Source: Bacteroidales bacterium
GTDB lineage: Bacteria > Bacteroidota > Bacteroidia > Bacteroidales > UBA932
Direction: 5' to 3'
DNA length: 57,189 nucleotides
Assembly (NCBI GenBank): GCA_017471085.1
Contig: JAFUWW010000081.1
Location: 1 to 57,189 of the forward strand
Positions 49,510 through 57,189 of the stretch are shown piece after piece. A model generated the notes under the pieces. It saw nothing but the letters and a program-made list of their open reading frames with translations. It did not search any database and had not been told where the DNA came from. How positions within the stretch are numbered: the first letter of the stretch is position 1; every line of letters begins with the position of its first letter. The position numbers and the translations under genes are program-made.

Positions 49510-50358
49510 ATGATACAGATTAATCCTGAATATCTCCGTCCGCGGCTTCTTTCCCGGGAGAACGACTCGAACAAACACGATTACGGACGCCTGCTCATCG
49601 TTGCCGGCTGCGCGACGATGCCGGGTGCCGCCATCATGGCCACCGGTGCAGCCCTCAAGTCAGGCTGCGGTCTGGTTATGCTCCATTCATCGGCCAACAC
49701 GCTTTTGGCTGCCGCCACCCGCTATCCGTCGGCCATGTTCTCGGAGAATCCGGGACCCTACTTCAATAGCGTCCCCGAGCACATGGAACGCTACAAAGCC
49801 CTTGCCATCGGCCCGGGACTGGGATGGTCGCCCGGGACGATGAACGCACTGATCGATATCCTCACGGACGCTTGCTCCCGGAAGATTCCCGCCGTCCTCG
49901 ATGCCGATGCCCTCAATATCCTCTCGGTGATGGCCGAATGGACGGAACTGATCCCCAAAGGCTCCGTCCTCACCCCCCATAAAGGAGAACTGCGGCGGCT
50001 CCTCCCCTGCAAGAGCGACGAGGAAAGGGAATCCCAGGCATGGGAACTCTGTGCCGAAACAGGATGCTGCATCGTGATGAAGGGATATCACACCAGGGTC
50101 TTCACGCCGGACGGGACATGCCTGGTCAATACGACAGGAAACCCCGGCATGGCCAAAGGAGGAAGCGGCGACGTGCTCACCGGCCTCGTCGGAGGACTGC
50201 TGGCAAGAGGCTACAGCGCCATGGATGCGGCAGCGCTCGGAGTATGGATCCACGGGTATGCCGGAGACAGGCTCACGGCCCGCAACACCATGGAGGCCTA
50301 TAACAGCCACGACCTTGTAGATGAACTGAGCAGCGGCTTCAGCAAGTTATATCAATAA
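49510..50358 (+). CDS. nnrD: ADP-dependent NAD(P)H-hydrate dehydratase
   Basis: Repairs hydrated NAD(P)H (the S form) using ADP. 282 residues with YGRLLIVAGC, GPGLGWSPGT, LDADALNIL, LTPHKGELRRLL, and the hallmark NPGMAKGGSGDVLTGLVGGL near residue 215. The NnrE epimerase domain that is often fused in front is absent; the protein starts directly with the NnrD domain (MIQINPEYLRPRL). So either NnrE is elsewhere or the organism lacks the fusion. It is probably leaderless and is three bases before sbcD. Confidence 0.93.
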   Translation: MIQINPEYLRPRLLSRENDSNKHDYGRLLIVAGCATMPGAAIMATGAALKSGCGLVMLHSSANTLLAAATRYPSAMFSENPGPYFNSVPEHMERYKALAIGPGLGWSPGTMNALIDILTDACSRKIPAVLDADALNILSVMAEWTELIPKGSVLTPHKGELRRLLPCKSDEERESQAWELCAETGCCIVMKGYHTRVFTPDGTCLVNTTGNPGMAKGGSGDVLTGLVGGLLARGYSAMDAAALGVWIHGYAGDRLTARNTMEAYNSHDLVDELSSGFSKLYQ

Positions 50359-50361
50359 AGC

Positions 50362-51633
50362 ATGAAAATCCTTCACACAGCCGACCTGCATCTTGGGCAG
50401 ATCCTATATCAGAATTACGACCGGGTGGACGAGCATGCGCACTTTTTCGCCCAGTTGGAGAGGTGGTGCCGGGAGGAGCGCCCCGACGCCCTCCTTGTCA
50501 GCGGCGACATCTTCGACATCCAGCAGCCGGGCGCTGCCGTCAAACATTTTTTCAACGATCATTTCGTTTCCCTCGCCCGCCAGAATCCCGGGATGGTCAT
50601 CATCATCACCGCGGGCAACCACGATTCCGCTTCGCGCATCCAGGCCGACAGTCCCCTCTGGTCCATCGCCGACGCGCACCTGATCGGCCTGCCTCCCTCT
50701 GCCGATACCAGCCTGACGAAAACGGGCTGGGAAGACGATTTCATCATCCGCCTCGAAAGCGGCTACGTGATCGCCCTTCCGCATTTCGCCGGAGAAAGGA
50801 GCGCACTTATCCAGTCCATCCTCGACAAGGTTGCCGCAGAGAATACCGGGAGAAAGCCCGTCGTCCTCATGGCCCATCTCGCCCTCACAGGCTCGGACGT
50901 GACAGGACATGGAGAGATCGGCACCCTGCGCACGTATGAACTCAGCACCATGGGAAGCGGCTGGGATTACCTGGCTCTCGGACATATCCACAAGCCTCAG
51001 ACGCTGGGGCATCAGGAAGATGCGCTCCAGGAGATGGTCTCCTACCCTTCCGGAGTGGCGCGCTACAGCGGCAGCGCCCTCCATGTCAGTTGCGACGAGA
51101 CCTATCCCCACACGGTCAGCGTGGTGGAAATACCCTCGCACGGGGCCCGGGTGACTGTCCGCCAGCTCCGGATCGACGAACTCCGGCATTTTTTCATCCT
51201 TCCCGAAAAAGGGGCCTTCAAGAGTCAGGACGAAGCCCTGGAAGCGGTCCGATCATTCTGCAGGACGGAGGGCCGGGGCTATTTCCGTTTCCGCCTGGAC
51301 GCAGGGGTGATGCTGGATTCCAATTTCAACCAGCGGATCTACGAGTTGATCGAGCCCTGCCATGACGAGGTGCGCTACAACCCGAAGCCCCTCTGGGAGG
51401 GAAAGTCCGAAGATGCCGCCGAAACAGAGAAACCCGTCTTCGAAGTGGCGGAGCTCCAGCAGATGAGAGACCCGCTGACATTCATCGGGAAGACCTTGGA
51501 CCAGTACCCGGGCCTTGACATGGACATGCTGCGCGAAGCTTTCGAGGAAGTGCACGCGGAAATCGTACGCATGGAAAACGAGGAGAAGGACGCCGCAGCG
51601 AAGAAGGCAGCGAAAAAAGGCAAGAACGAATAG
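50362..51633 (+). CDS. sbcD: Exonuclease SbcCD subunit D
   Basis: Nuclease subunit of SbcCD (Mre11 homologue), which cuts hairpins and blocked double-strand ends. 423 residues. The phosphoesterase motifs are all present: HTADLHLGQ (5-13), VSGDIFDI (about 48), TAGNHDSASR (about 82), MAHLALTG and LALGHIHKPQ (about 207). The tail (about 375-423) is long and charged, ending in a Lys/Ala-rich stretch (ENEEKDAAAKKAAKKGKNE). It lies 12 bases before sbcC. Confidence 0.96.
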   Translation: MKILHTADLHLGQILYQNYDRVDEHAHFFAQLERWCREERPDALLVSGDIFDIQQPGAAVKHFFNDHFVSLARQNPGMVIIITAGNHDSASRIQADSPLWSIADAHLIGLPPSADTSLTKTGWEDDFIIRLESGYVIALPHFAGERSALIQSILDKVAAENTGRKPVVLMAHLALTGSDVTGHGEIGTLRTYELSTMGSGWDYLALGHIHKPQTLGHQEDALQEMVSYPSGVARYSGSALHVSCDETYPHTVSVVEIPSHGARVTVRQLRIDELRHFFILPEKGAFKSQDEALEAVRSFCRTEGRGYFRFRLDAGVMLDSNFNQRIYELIEPCHDEVRYNPKPLWEGKSEDAAETEKPVFEVAELQQMRDPLTFIGKTLDQYPGLDMDMLREAFEEVHAEIVRMENEEKDAAAKKAAKKGKNE

Positions 51634-51645
51634 GAGGCCGGACGT

Positions 51646-54600
51646 ATGGAAATCAAGGAACTGCATCTTAGGAATATCGCCTCCATCGAACAGGCGGACA
51701 TAGACTTCGGAAAGGACCTCGCAGACCCCGTCACCGGCGATCCTGTCCCTGTTTTCCTCATCTCGGGAGATACCGGTGCGGGCAAGTCCGTCATCCTGGA
51801 CGGCATCTCCATGGCGCTCTACGGCACCACCCCGAGGACGGAATCGGTCCCGAACCAGAAGAACAACAAGTTCAGGGATGGGAGCGGAGAACTCTCCAAC
51901 ACCTACGACATCGAGCAGTACACTCGGATCGGCATTTCCGAAAAGGACGACTGCTACAGCGAGGTGGTCTTCACCGGCAACGACGGGAGGGAGTACCGCT
52001 CCCGCCTCACACTGGGCGCCTATCTCGGCAATACCGACAAGGCGACGCAGCGGCGCTATCTGAAACACCGCGCGGCCAGGATGAAGGTCACTGTGGGAAG
52101 CGAGGAGTATAGCGGGAATGAGGCGAAACAGGTCATTGAGAAGGCCATCGGCCTGAGTTTCGCGCAGTTCAGCCGGATGGCCATGCTCGCCCAGGGGCAG
52201 TTCGCGGCGTTCCTGACGGGCAGCAAGGAGGAGCGCGAAACCATTCTGGAGCAGCTCACGGACACCAGGCACTTCAGCACCTATGGGAATGCCATCGGCA
52301 ACCTCTTCAAGGCGGCCAAGGAAAGCCTGGCGAACGCCCGGACGGCTTACGATACGGAGAAGCAGCACGCCCTCCCCGAAGAGGAACTCGACTCCCTGAA
52401 CCGTTCGCTGGAAGAAGCCGAGGGAAAAAAGAAGGAGAACGACGCCCTGGCAGACAGGAACGACAGTCAAATCAAAGCTGTCGAGAAGCTGGACACGGCC
52501 AGGGCGAACCTGGCGAATGCATCCGGGAAGGAGAAGATGCTGAAAGAAATCATGGAAGGAGATGACTTCCGGAAAGCGAAAGAGCTCCTCGCCGACTGGG
52601 AAGCCACGTCCCGACAAAGGTTCCAGCTCCGGGCGCTCCGTGAACACCGCCGCGAGCAGGAACGGAGTAAAACGGAGCTGCTCCCTGCCCTGCAAGAGCG
52701 GTTCACGGCACTCTCGGCCGATCTTCTCTTCCGCCAGCACACACTGGAGGGACGGAAGGCGGCTCTCGGGAAGGAAAAGGAATGGCAGACAGAAAATGCC
52801 TCCCGGGACACGCTGTTCCGGAACGCCGAGGCGACGGTCAAAGACCTTGAACAGTTCAAGACGGTTTCCAGAAAACTGTCCGACGCACTCACCCGCCTGA
52901 AAGCCGAGATGGGAAAGACCGATGGTATAAGGAAGGATTTTTCCCTGAAGATGGAAGCGTTCAGCCGAGCCGACGATGCCTGCAAAGCCAAACAGGCAGA
53001 AATCGACACAAAGGCTGCAGAAAAGAAGACGCTCGAACCCGAGAAGACAAACAGGGAACTGGACGCTCTCACAGAACGGGTCAATGCCCTTACACTGTTG
53101 AAGGCATCACTTGGAGAAGTGGAGATGAAGGAGAAGGCCAGGGAATCACTTGTCGCCGAAATCGAAAAGGACGGGAAGACGCTGGAGGGCCTGTCCATCA
53201 GGAAAGAATCGGACAAAAAAGCCTACGACGTAGCCGGGAACGCTTTCGAACTGGCTCAAGCCTGTTTCTCTACCATGAGCAGCAGTGTCAATGAAGTACT
53301 GGTCAACCTGCGTCATCGTCTGGTGGAAGAGAAGGAAGAATTCTGCCCGCTGTGCGGCCAGCGCATTGAAAGCATCCGGGATGATTTCTCGGACCAGTTG
53401 ACCGCCCTGGAAAAGAAGCAAAAAGAAACAAAGAAACTTCGCGACGAGGCAAAAGCGACGTTCGAAGCCAGCAACATGGAATGGAGTGCTTTTTCCGGCA
53501 GACTCAACGGGAAAAAAGAAGCGCTTATCGCCCAGGACGGCATTCTCACGGAAAGCCGCGCCCAGGTGAAGCGGCAGGCCGCAGAACTGGGACTGGACGC
53601 GGACGCAGAACTGACCGCTCAGATAAAAACCGCCCTGCTTTCGCTCTCCGGGGAAGAAGCTTCCCTGAAAGAGAAACAGCAGGCGGCCATCACCCTCCAG
53701 CAAGTCATTGATTCGCTGCTGCTCCAGAAAAACGACCTTGACAGGATGGCCGCCTCAGCAAAAAGCCAGATGGATGAGGTCAGGAATGCGCTTGAAAGGA
53801 ATGCCGGAGAGATCGAGCGGCTGAAGAAGGAATCCGAAGAACTGAATGGCGAGAAGGCCGGCATCATCGAATCCGTCTCTAAGGCCATCGGGAAGGATTA
53901 CCCCGAATGGCAGGTCGATGCCGACACTGCCATCTCCCAGCTCAGGAAAGACAGCCGGACGTATCTCGAACGCGTGAAAGCCATCGCTGCAGAGGAAGGC
54001 CTCATCGGCACGGAAGAAGGGATGCTTGTGACCGTCAGCGGCTTCCGGGAAGGGATCCTGAAAACCTTCCCCGGCTGGACCGGAGCGCCCGCTCCCAAGG
54101 CCTGTCACACCGGAAACCTTACCGGTGACTGGAGGAGACTTGGGAACGACGTGAACGCCCTTGCAACCTCCATGGACATCCACGAGAAGAGCATCAAAGA
54201 ATGTCAGGAATTCCTGGACGGATGGTACAGAAAGACCGGAAGGGATGAGAAGGCGCTGGACGAGATTACTGCGTCCGAGAACAGCCTGGAAAGCAGGAAA
54301 ACGTTTGTGACGGAGACCGAAGCGGCCTTGCGATCGGCGGCGGACGCCATCACGGAAGCCGTCTGGCTGAAAGAGGAAGCGCTCAAAGCGCTCGGCGTGG
54401 CCCAAGAGCAGGACGCGCCACGGAAGGAAGACCTCGGGAAAACGAAAGAGGCGCTGAAACAGACCGGGGAAGAACTGGTCCGGAAGATCGGCGAAATCAA
54501 CGGGAAACTGGAGCAGGAGCGCTCCAACGCGGAACTCCTCAAGAAAATCGAAGCCCGGAAGAACGAGGCGGAGAAGGTCTATGCCAAATGGAAGCTCCTC

Positions 54601-55092
54601 AACGACTATTTCGGAGGGACGCGTTTCCGTACCCTGGTCCAGACCTATATCCTCCGTCCCCTGCTGAACAACGCGAACATCTACCTGAGCCGTATTACGG
54701 ACCGTTACGAGCTGACCTGCAGTGAGGAGAACGAACAGCTCTCCATCTTTGTCAGGGACAAGGACAACCGGAACCAGATCCGCACGGCCACGGTCCTTTC
54801 CGGCGGCGAGCGGTTCATGATATCCCTGGCGCTGTCCCTGGCACTCTCCTCCCTGAACCGTCCCGACCTGAACGTGAATATCCTTTTTATCGACGAAGGC
54901 TTCGGCACCCTGGACAAGAACAGCCTGGAGTCTGTCATGTACACCCTCGAAAAACTCCAGGAGATAGCCGGAGAGAGCAGACGCCGGGTGGGCATCATCT
55001 CTCACCGTGAGGAACTGGACGAGCGCATCCCGGTCCAGATTCACGTGAAGAAGAAAGGCGAAGGGAGAAGCATCGTCGAGTTCAAGCATTGA
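51646..55092 (+). CDS. sbcC: Exonuclease SbcCD subunit C
   Basis: Rad50-like ATPase partner of SbcD. 1148 residues. The N-terminal Walker A is SGDTGAGKSVILDGIS (about 42-57). Long coiled coils flank a zinc hook with CPLC at residues 567-570, at the middle of the chain as expected. The C-terminal half has the signature LSGGERFMISLALSLALSSL (about 1050) and Walker B NILFIDEGFGTLD. Between hook and head (about 780-860) there is a non-coiled insert (ALATSMDIHEKS...). It overlaps nothing, but its stop lies just 32 bases before the next ATG. Confidence 0.96.
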   Translation: MEIKELHLRNIASIEQADIDFGKDLADPVTGDPVPVFLISGDTGAGKSVILDGISMALYGTTPRTESVPNQKNNKFRDGSGELSNTYDIEQYTRIGISEKDDCYSEVVFTGNDGREYRSRLTLGAYLGNTDKATQRRYLKHRAARMKVTVGSEEYSGNEAKQVIEKAIGLSFAQFSRMAMLAQGQFAAFLTGSKEERETILEQLTDTRHFSTYGNAIGNLFKAAKESLANARTAYDTEKQHALPEEELDSLNRSLEEAEGKKKENDALADRNDSQIKAVEKLDTARANLANASGKEKMLKEIMEGDDFRKAKELLADWEATSRQRFQLRALREHRREQERSKTELLPALQERFTALSADLLFRQHTLEGRKAALGKEKEWQTENASRDTLFRNAEATVKDLEQFKTVSRKLSDALTRLKAEMGKTDGIRKDFSLKMEAFSRADDACKAKQAEIDTKAAEKKTLEPEKTNRELDALTERVNALTLLKASLGEVEMKEKARESLVAEIEKDGKTLEGLSIRKESDKKAYDVAGNAFELAQACFSTMSSSVNEVLVNLRHRLVEEKEEFCPLCGQRIESIRDDFSDQLTALEKKQKETKKLRDEAKATFEASNMEWSAFSGRLNGKKEALIAQDGILTESRAQVKRQAAELGLDADAELTAQIKTALLSLSGEEASLKEKQQAAITLQQVIDSLLLQKNDLDRMAASAKSQMDEVRNALERNAGEIERLKKESEELNGEKAGIIESVSKAIGKDYPEWQVDADTAISQLRKDSRTYLERVKAIAAEEGLIGTEEGMLVTVSGFREGILKTFPGWTGAPAPKACHTGNLTGDWRRLGNDVNALATSMDIHEKSIKECQEFLDGWYRKTGRDEKALDEITASENSLESRKTFVTETEAALRSAADAITEAVWLKEEALKALGVAQEQDAPRKEDLGKTKEALKQTGEELVRKIGEINGKLEQERSNAELLKKIEARKNEAEKVYAKWKLLNDYFGGTRFRTLVQTYILRPLLNNANIYLSRITDRYELTCSEENEQLSIFVRDKDNRNQIRTATVLSGGERFMISLALSLALSSLNRPDLNVNILFIDEGFGTLDKNSLESVMYTLEKLQEIAGESRRRVGIISHREELDERIPVQIHVKKKGEGRSIVEFKH

Positions 55093-55124
55093 CTTTTTAT
55101 GAATCACGAAATCACAGCAATCCT

Positions 55125-55901
55125 ATGGTCCCTGTAACTTCTCTTATTCTCATGGCTGTTAATGCCGTCCTGGGCATTGCGGTTCCCGTCGGCCTTGCCT
55201 GGTGGCTGGTACGGAAGTATCATGCCAAGCTTTCCACCATTCTCATCGGTGCAGGCACGTTCATTGTCTTTGCCCTCATCCTTGAAAGCCTGGTGCATCA
55301 GGTTGTCCTGAAAGGGCCGCATGGGGCCGATATCCTGGGAAACACCCTCTGGTACGCCTTGTATGGCGGCCTTGCCGCCGGCATTTTCGAAGAAACCGGC
55401 CGGTTCCTGTCCATGAAGTTCCTCATGAAGAAGGAGCCGGAATCGGCCATCCCGGCCGTTGCCTACGGCGCAGGACATGGCGGAGTGGAGATGCTCCTCA
55501 TCTTCGGGCTCACCATGGTCTCCAACCTGGTCATTTCCCTGATGATCAATGCAGGCCATGCCGATGTCTTTTCCATGGCGCCCGGCGATGCAGGAGCGCA
55601 GGTGCAGGCCCAACTGGAACAGCTGCAGACTACACCTGCCGGCACTTGGCTTATCGGCCTTTGGGAACGCTTTTCTGCCTTGATTCTTCATCTTGGCCTG
55701 TCCCTGATTGTCTGGACGGCAGTGAAAAAGGGAGGAAAATGGCTCTGGCTCATCCTCGCCGCCATCCTGCTTCACGCTTTTGTTGATGCAGGGGCTGTTC
55801 TGCTGCAGAAATCTGTCGGCATGGCCGCCCTGGAAATCATCGTTACCGCCGAAGCCCTTGCCACAGGTGCCATCGGCTATATGCTTTTCAAGAAATTCTG
55901 A
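55125..55901 (+). CDS. YhfC-family integral membrane protein (predicted intramembrane metalloprotease)
   Basis: 258 residues. The ATG at 55125 is preferred to a TTG at 55089 that overlaps sbcC. About seven transmembrane helices are seen. Family motifs are IFEETGRFLSMKFL (about 97-110), YGAGHGGVEMLL (about 119-130), a His in LILHLGLSLIVW and another in LHAFVDAGAVLL. The EE and His pattern resembles the CPBP/Abi type of intramembrane proteases. Function is unproven. It is followed by a rhomboid protease gene 26 bases later. Confidence 0.8.
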   Translation: MVPVTSLILMAVNAVLGIAVPVGLAWWLVRKYHAKLSTILIGAGTFIVFALILESLVHQVVLKGPHGADILGNTLWYALYGGLAAGIFEETGRFLSMKFLMKKEPESAIPAVAYGAGHGGVEMLLIFGLTMVSNLVISLMINAGHADVFSMAPGDAGAQVQAQLEQLQTTPAGTWLIGLWERFSALILHLGLSLIVWTAVKKGGKWLWLILAAILLHAFVDAGAVLLQKSVGMAALEIIVTAEALATGAIGYMLFKKF

Positions 55902-55927
55902 CTCCGTCCGATTTCCGTCACCGCATT

Positions 55928-56539
55928 ATGGTTACCCTTATCCTCATAGCCGTTACGTGCCTGATAAGCATCCTGTGTTTTACAGGCACTTTGAACGGCA
56001 ATAGACTGCTTTTCAACGCCTATTCCGTGTGGCACCGGAAAGAATGGTACCGGATGCTGAGCTATGGCCTTGTCCATGGCGGCTGGGGGCACCTGCTGTT
56101 CAATATGCTCACGCTCTACTTTTTCGGAAGGGTCGTGGAGCAGTATTTCGCCCTGGCTTTCGGCGGCACCCTGGGTATCGTGCTGTATGTGGTGCTGTAT
56201 GTCAGCGCCATCGCCGTCTCCAGCGTCTGGGACCTCGTGAAATACAGAGATAACTGGAACTACAATGCCGTGGGAGCCTCCGGAGCCGTATCGGCCATCC
56301 TTTTCGCATCGATTCTCTTTGAGCCCAAGATGGGCATCTACATTTACCTGATTCCCATTCCGGTTCCCGGTTACATCTTCGCGCCGCTATATCTGCTGTA
56401 CTGCTGGTACATGGCCAGGCGCAACATGGACAACATCGGCCACACCGCCCACTTCTGGGGCGCGGTCTACGGCCTCCTGTTCCCGCTTGTCTGCCGCCCC
56501 GATATCATCCACCACTTCCTGGCACAACTCGGACTATGA
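55928..56539 (+). CDS. Rhomboid-family intramembrane serine protease
   Basis: 203 residues with about six transmembrane helices. The signatures are HGGWGHLLFNMLTLYFFG (HxxxN, about 50-60), the nucleophile Ser in GASGAVSA (about 116-123), and His in GHTAHFWGAVYG (about 173). The catalytic dyad is intact. Substrates are unknown. The ATG of the next gene overlaps its stop (ATGA). Confidence 0.92.
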   Translation: MVTLILIAVTCLISILCFTGTLNGNRLLFNAYSVWHRKEWYRMLSYGLVHGGWGHLLFNMLTLYFFGRVVEQYFALAFGGTLGIVLYVVLYVSAIAVSSVWDLVKYRDNWNYNAVGASGAVSAILFASILFEPKMGIYIYLIPIPVPGYIFAPLYLLYCWYMARRNMDNIGHTAHFWGAVYGLLFPLVCRPDIIHHFLAQLGL

Positions 56540-57009
56540 CCCGCATCCTGCATACCGGAGGCAGGCTTTTTTCCCTCCTGCTGTTTCTGGCCCTGCTCTC
56601 CTGCGGGACACCCCGACATCTTTCCAAGGCCAGTCTTGCCGATTCCGTGTGGACTTTCAGCCAGAGCCATCCCGATGGATTCACGCTCGATATCCGCAGC
56701 ATGGCCGCACCCGCAGAGGGAATCAGCGTCGCATACGCCGCCACGCAGGACAGTCATGGCAGGCAGGCGCTGGATGCGGTGATAAGCCATGCCACTGCAC
56801 ACGACGGCTTTGTGGGAGGATGGCTGGACTCCTCGGACAGCCTCTATTACTTCGACAGCGTCCGCATTTTCCCGGAAGACTCGCTGGAGGCCGCCGTCAA
56901 CTTCGGCAAAGCCAACTTCCAGAAGGCCGTTTTCAAACTCTCCACAGGCGAGGAGATTCGTCTGGAGCGAATTCATCCCCGTCAATCCCGACGACTTGAC
57001 GACTTATGA
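56536..57009 (+). CDS. Hypothetical lipoprotein, possible 3' frameshift
   Basis: 157 residues as read. The signal peptide with lipobox LLSCG (Cys23) is clear. The mature part is unfamiliar: WTFSQSHPDGFTLDIRSMAA, then AVISHATAHDGFVGGWLDSS and EAAVNFGKANFQKAVFKLST. The last residues (RLERIHPRQSRRLDDL) look unnatural, whereas the +1 frame from about 56965 reads WSEFIPVNPDDLTTYE and stops at 57013. A single-base insertion near 56960-56966 would explain this. The gene is coupled to the rhomboid gene by ATGA. Confidence 0.65.
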   Translation: MTRILHTGGRLFSLLLFLALLSCGTPRHLSKASLADSVWTFSQSHPDGFTLDIRSMAAPAEGISVAYAATQDSHGRQALDAVISHATAHDGFVGGWLDSSDSLYYFDSVRIFPEDSLEAAVNFGKANFQKAVFKLSTGEEIRLERIHPRQSRRLDDL

Positions 57010-57013
57010 ATGA

Positions 57014-57189
57014 CCGGCTCCCCTGCCCGGCGCTGTTCTGTTCAATACAATTATAAAAACGATCACTAAGAACTCAGACCTCAAAAGACAGAGGAACTTG
57101 TACAAACACTTTTTGCGCGAGTTACGCAACAACCGAAAGAAGAAAACAGACCCTTCTCAGAGGAATACAGGAGTATTCATTCGGGCTAA
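57014..57189. other. Window end: AT-rich stretch with an open frame but no start
   Basis: After the lipoprotein, composition becomes AT-rich. The frame that contains DDLTTYE continues, after its stop at 57013, open to the window end (KNSDLKRQRNLYKHFLRELR, then NNRKKKTDPSQRNTGVFIRA), without an ATG. It may be part of a gene continuing beyond the edge; I cannot identify it. No RNA gene or repeat is seen. Confidence 0.3.

Overview
The window is a densely packed stretch of a GC-rich Bacteroidales (phylum Bacteroidota) chromosome. Evidence: promoters of the Bacteroidota type (TTTG, about 20 nt, TAnnTTTG) recur upstream of genes. Family content also fits: PUR-like DUF3276 protein, DUF5606, DUF4493/DUF6359 lipoprotein, long NusB, MtaB and RimO, ATP-type PEPCK, RNase Y beside ZapA. 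Many lipoprotein and secretion signals are present. I saw no phage, plasmid, insertion sequence, CRISPR array, rRNA or tRNA. The genus cannot be fixed from the sequence alone.

Layout. 1-3.0 kb: 3' part of mtaB, an accessory AAA-ATPase/PD-(D/E)XK protein, and a broken winged-helix remnant. 3.1-6.4 kb: PhnP-like metallohydrolase, then upp and pckA on the minus strand. 6.4-12 kb: a minus-strand housekeeping operon nusB-yajC-ybbR-coaE-DUF5606-rimO-lipoprotein; coaE has no stop codon before DUF5606. 12-14.1 kb: PUR protein and two tandem purine nucleoside phosphorylases that differ at a specificity residue. 14.1-21.5 kb: outer-membrane-type protein, coiled coil-zapA, a 6S-like RNA, then rny-dsbD-kef. 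21.5-22 kb: OmpA lipoprotein and a strong bidirectional terminator.

22.0-31.6 kb is the most interesting region: one eight-gene minus-strand operon, bounded by a near-consensus promoter and a 17-bp terminator. In transcription order it encodes a soluble FHA protein with a Ser/Thr-rich tail, a Ser/Thr kinase with a membrane anchor and TPR-like periplasmic part, a tail-anchored kinase, a membrane-anchored PP2C phosphatase with a periplasmic coiled coil, an FHA protein with a membrane anchor, an FHA-FHA-membrane-trypsin-like protease, a secreted WG-repeat protein and a secreted beta-repeat protein. The layout suggests cytoplasmic threonine phosphorylation being read by FHA domains and passed across the inner membrane to periplasmic effectors. 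I do not recognise it as a characterised system.

31.6-57.2 kb: esterase, secreted protein, 5'-nucleotidase, ffh, DUF4493 lipoprotein, cardiolipin synthase, a deleted EamA transporter remnant, a GH3 lipoprotein, an acyl-CoA ligase, a tyrosine phosphatase, a carboxypeptidase-regulatory-like protein, a ZIP transporter, a K+/H+ antiporter with a cytidylate-kinase-like gene, and nnrD-sbcD-sbcC followed by two intramembrane-protease-type genes and a lipoprotein. Several promoters overlap neighbouring terminators or divergent promoters, and several start codons lie so close to the -7 box that the mRNAs are probably leaderless.
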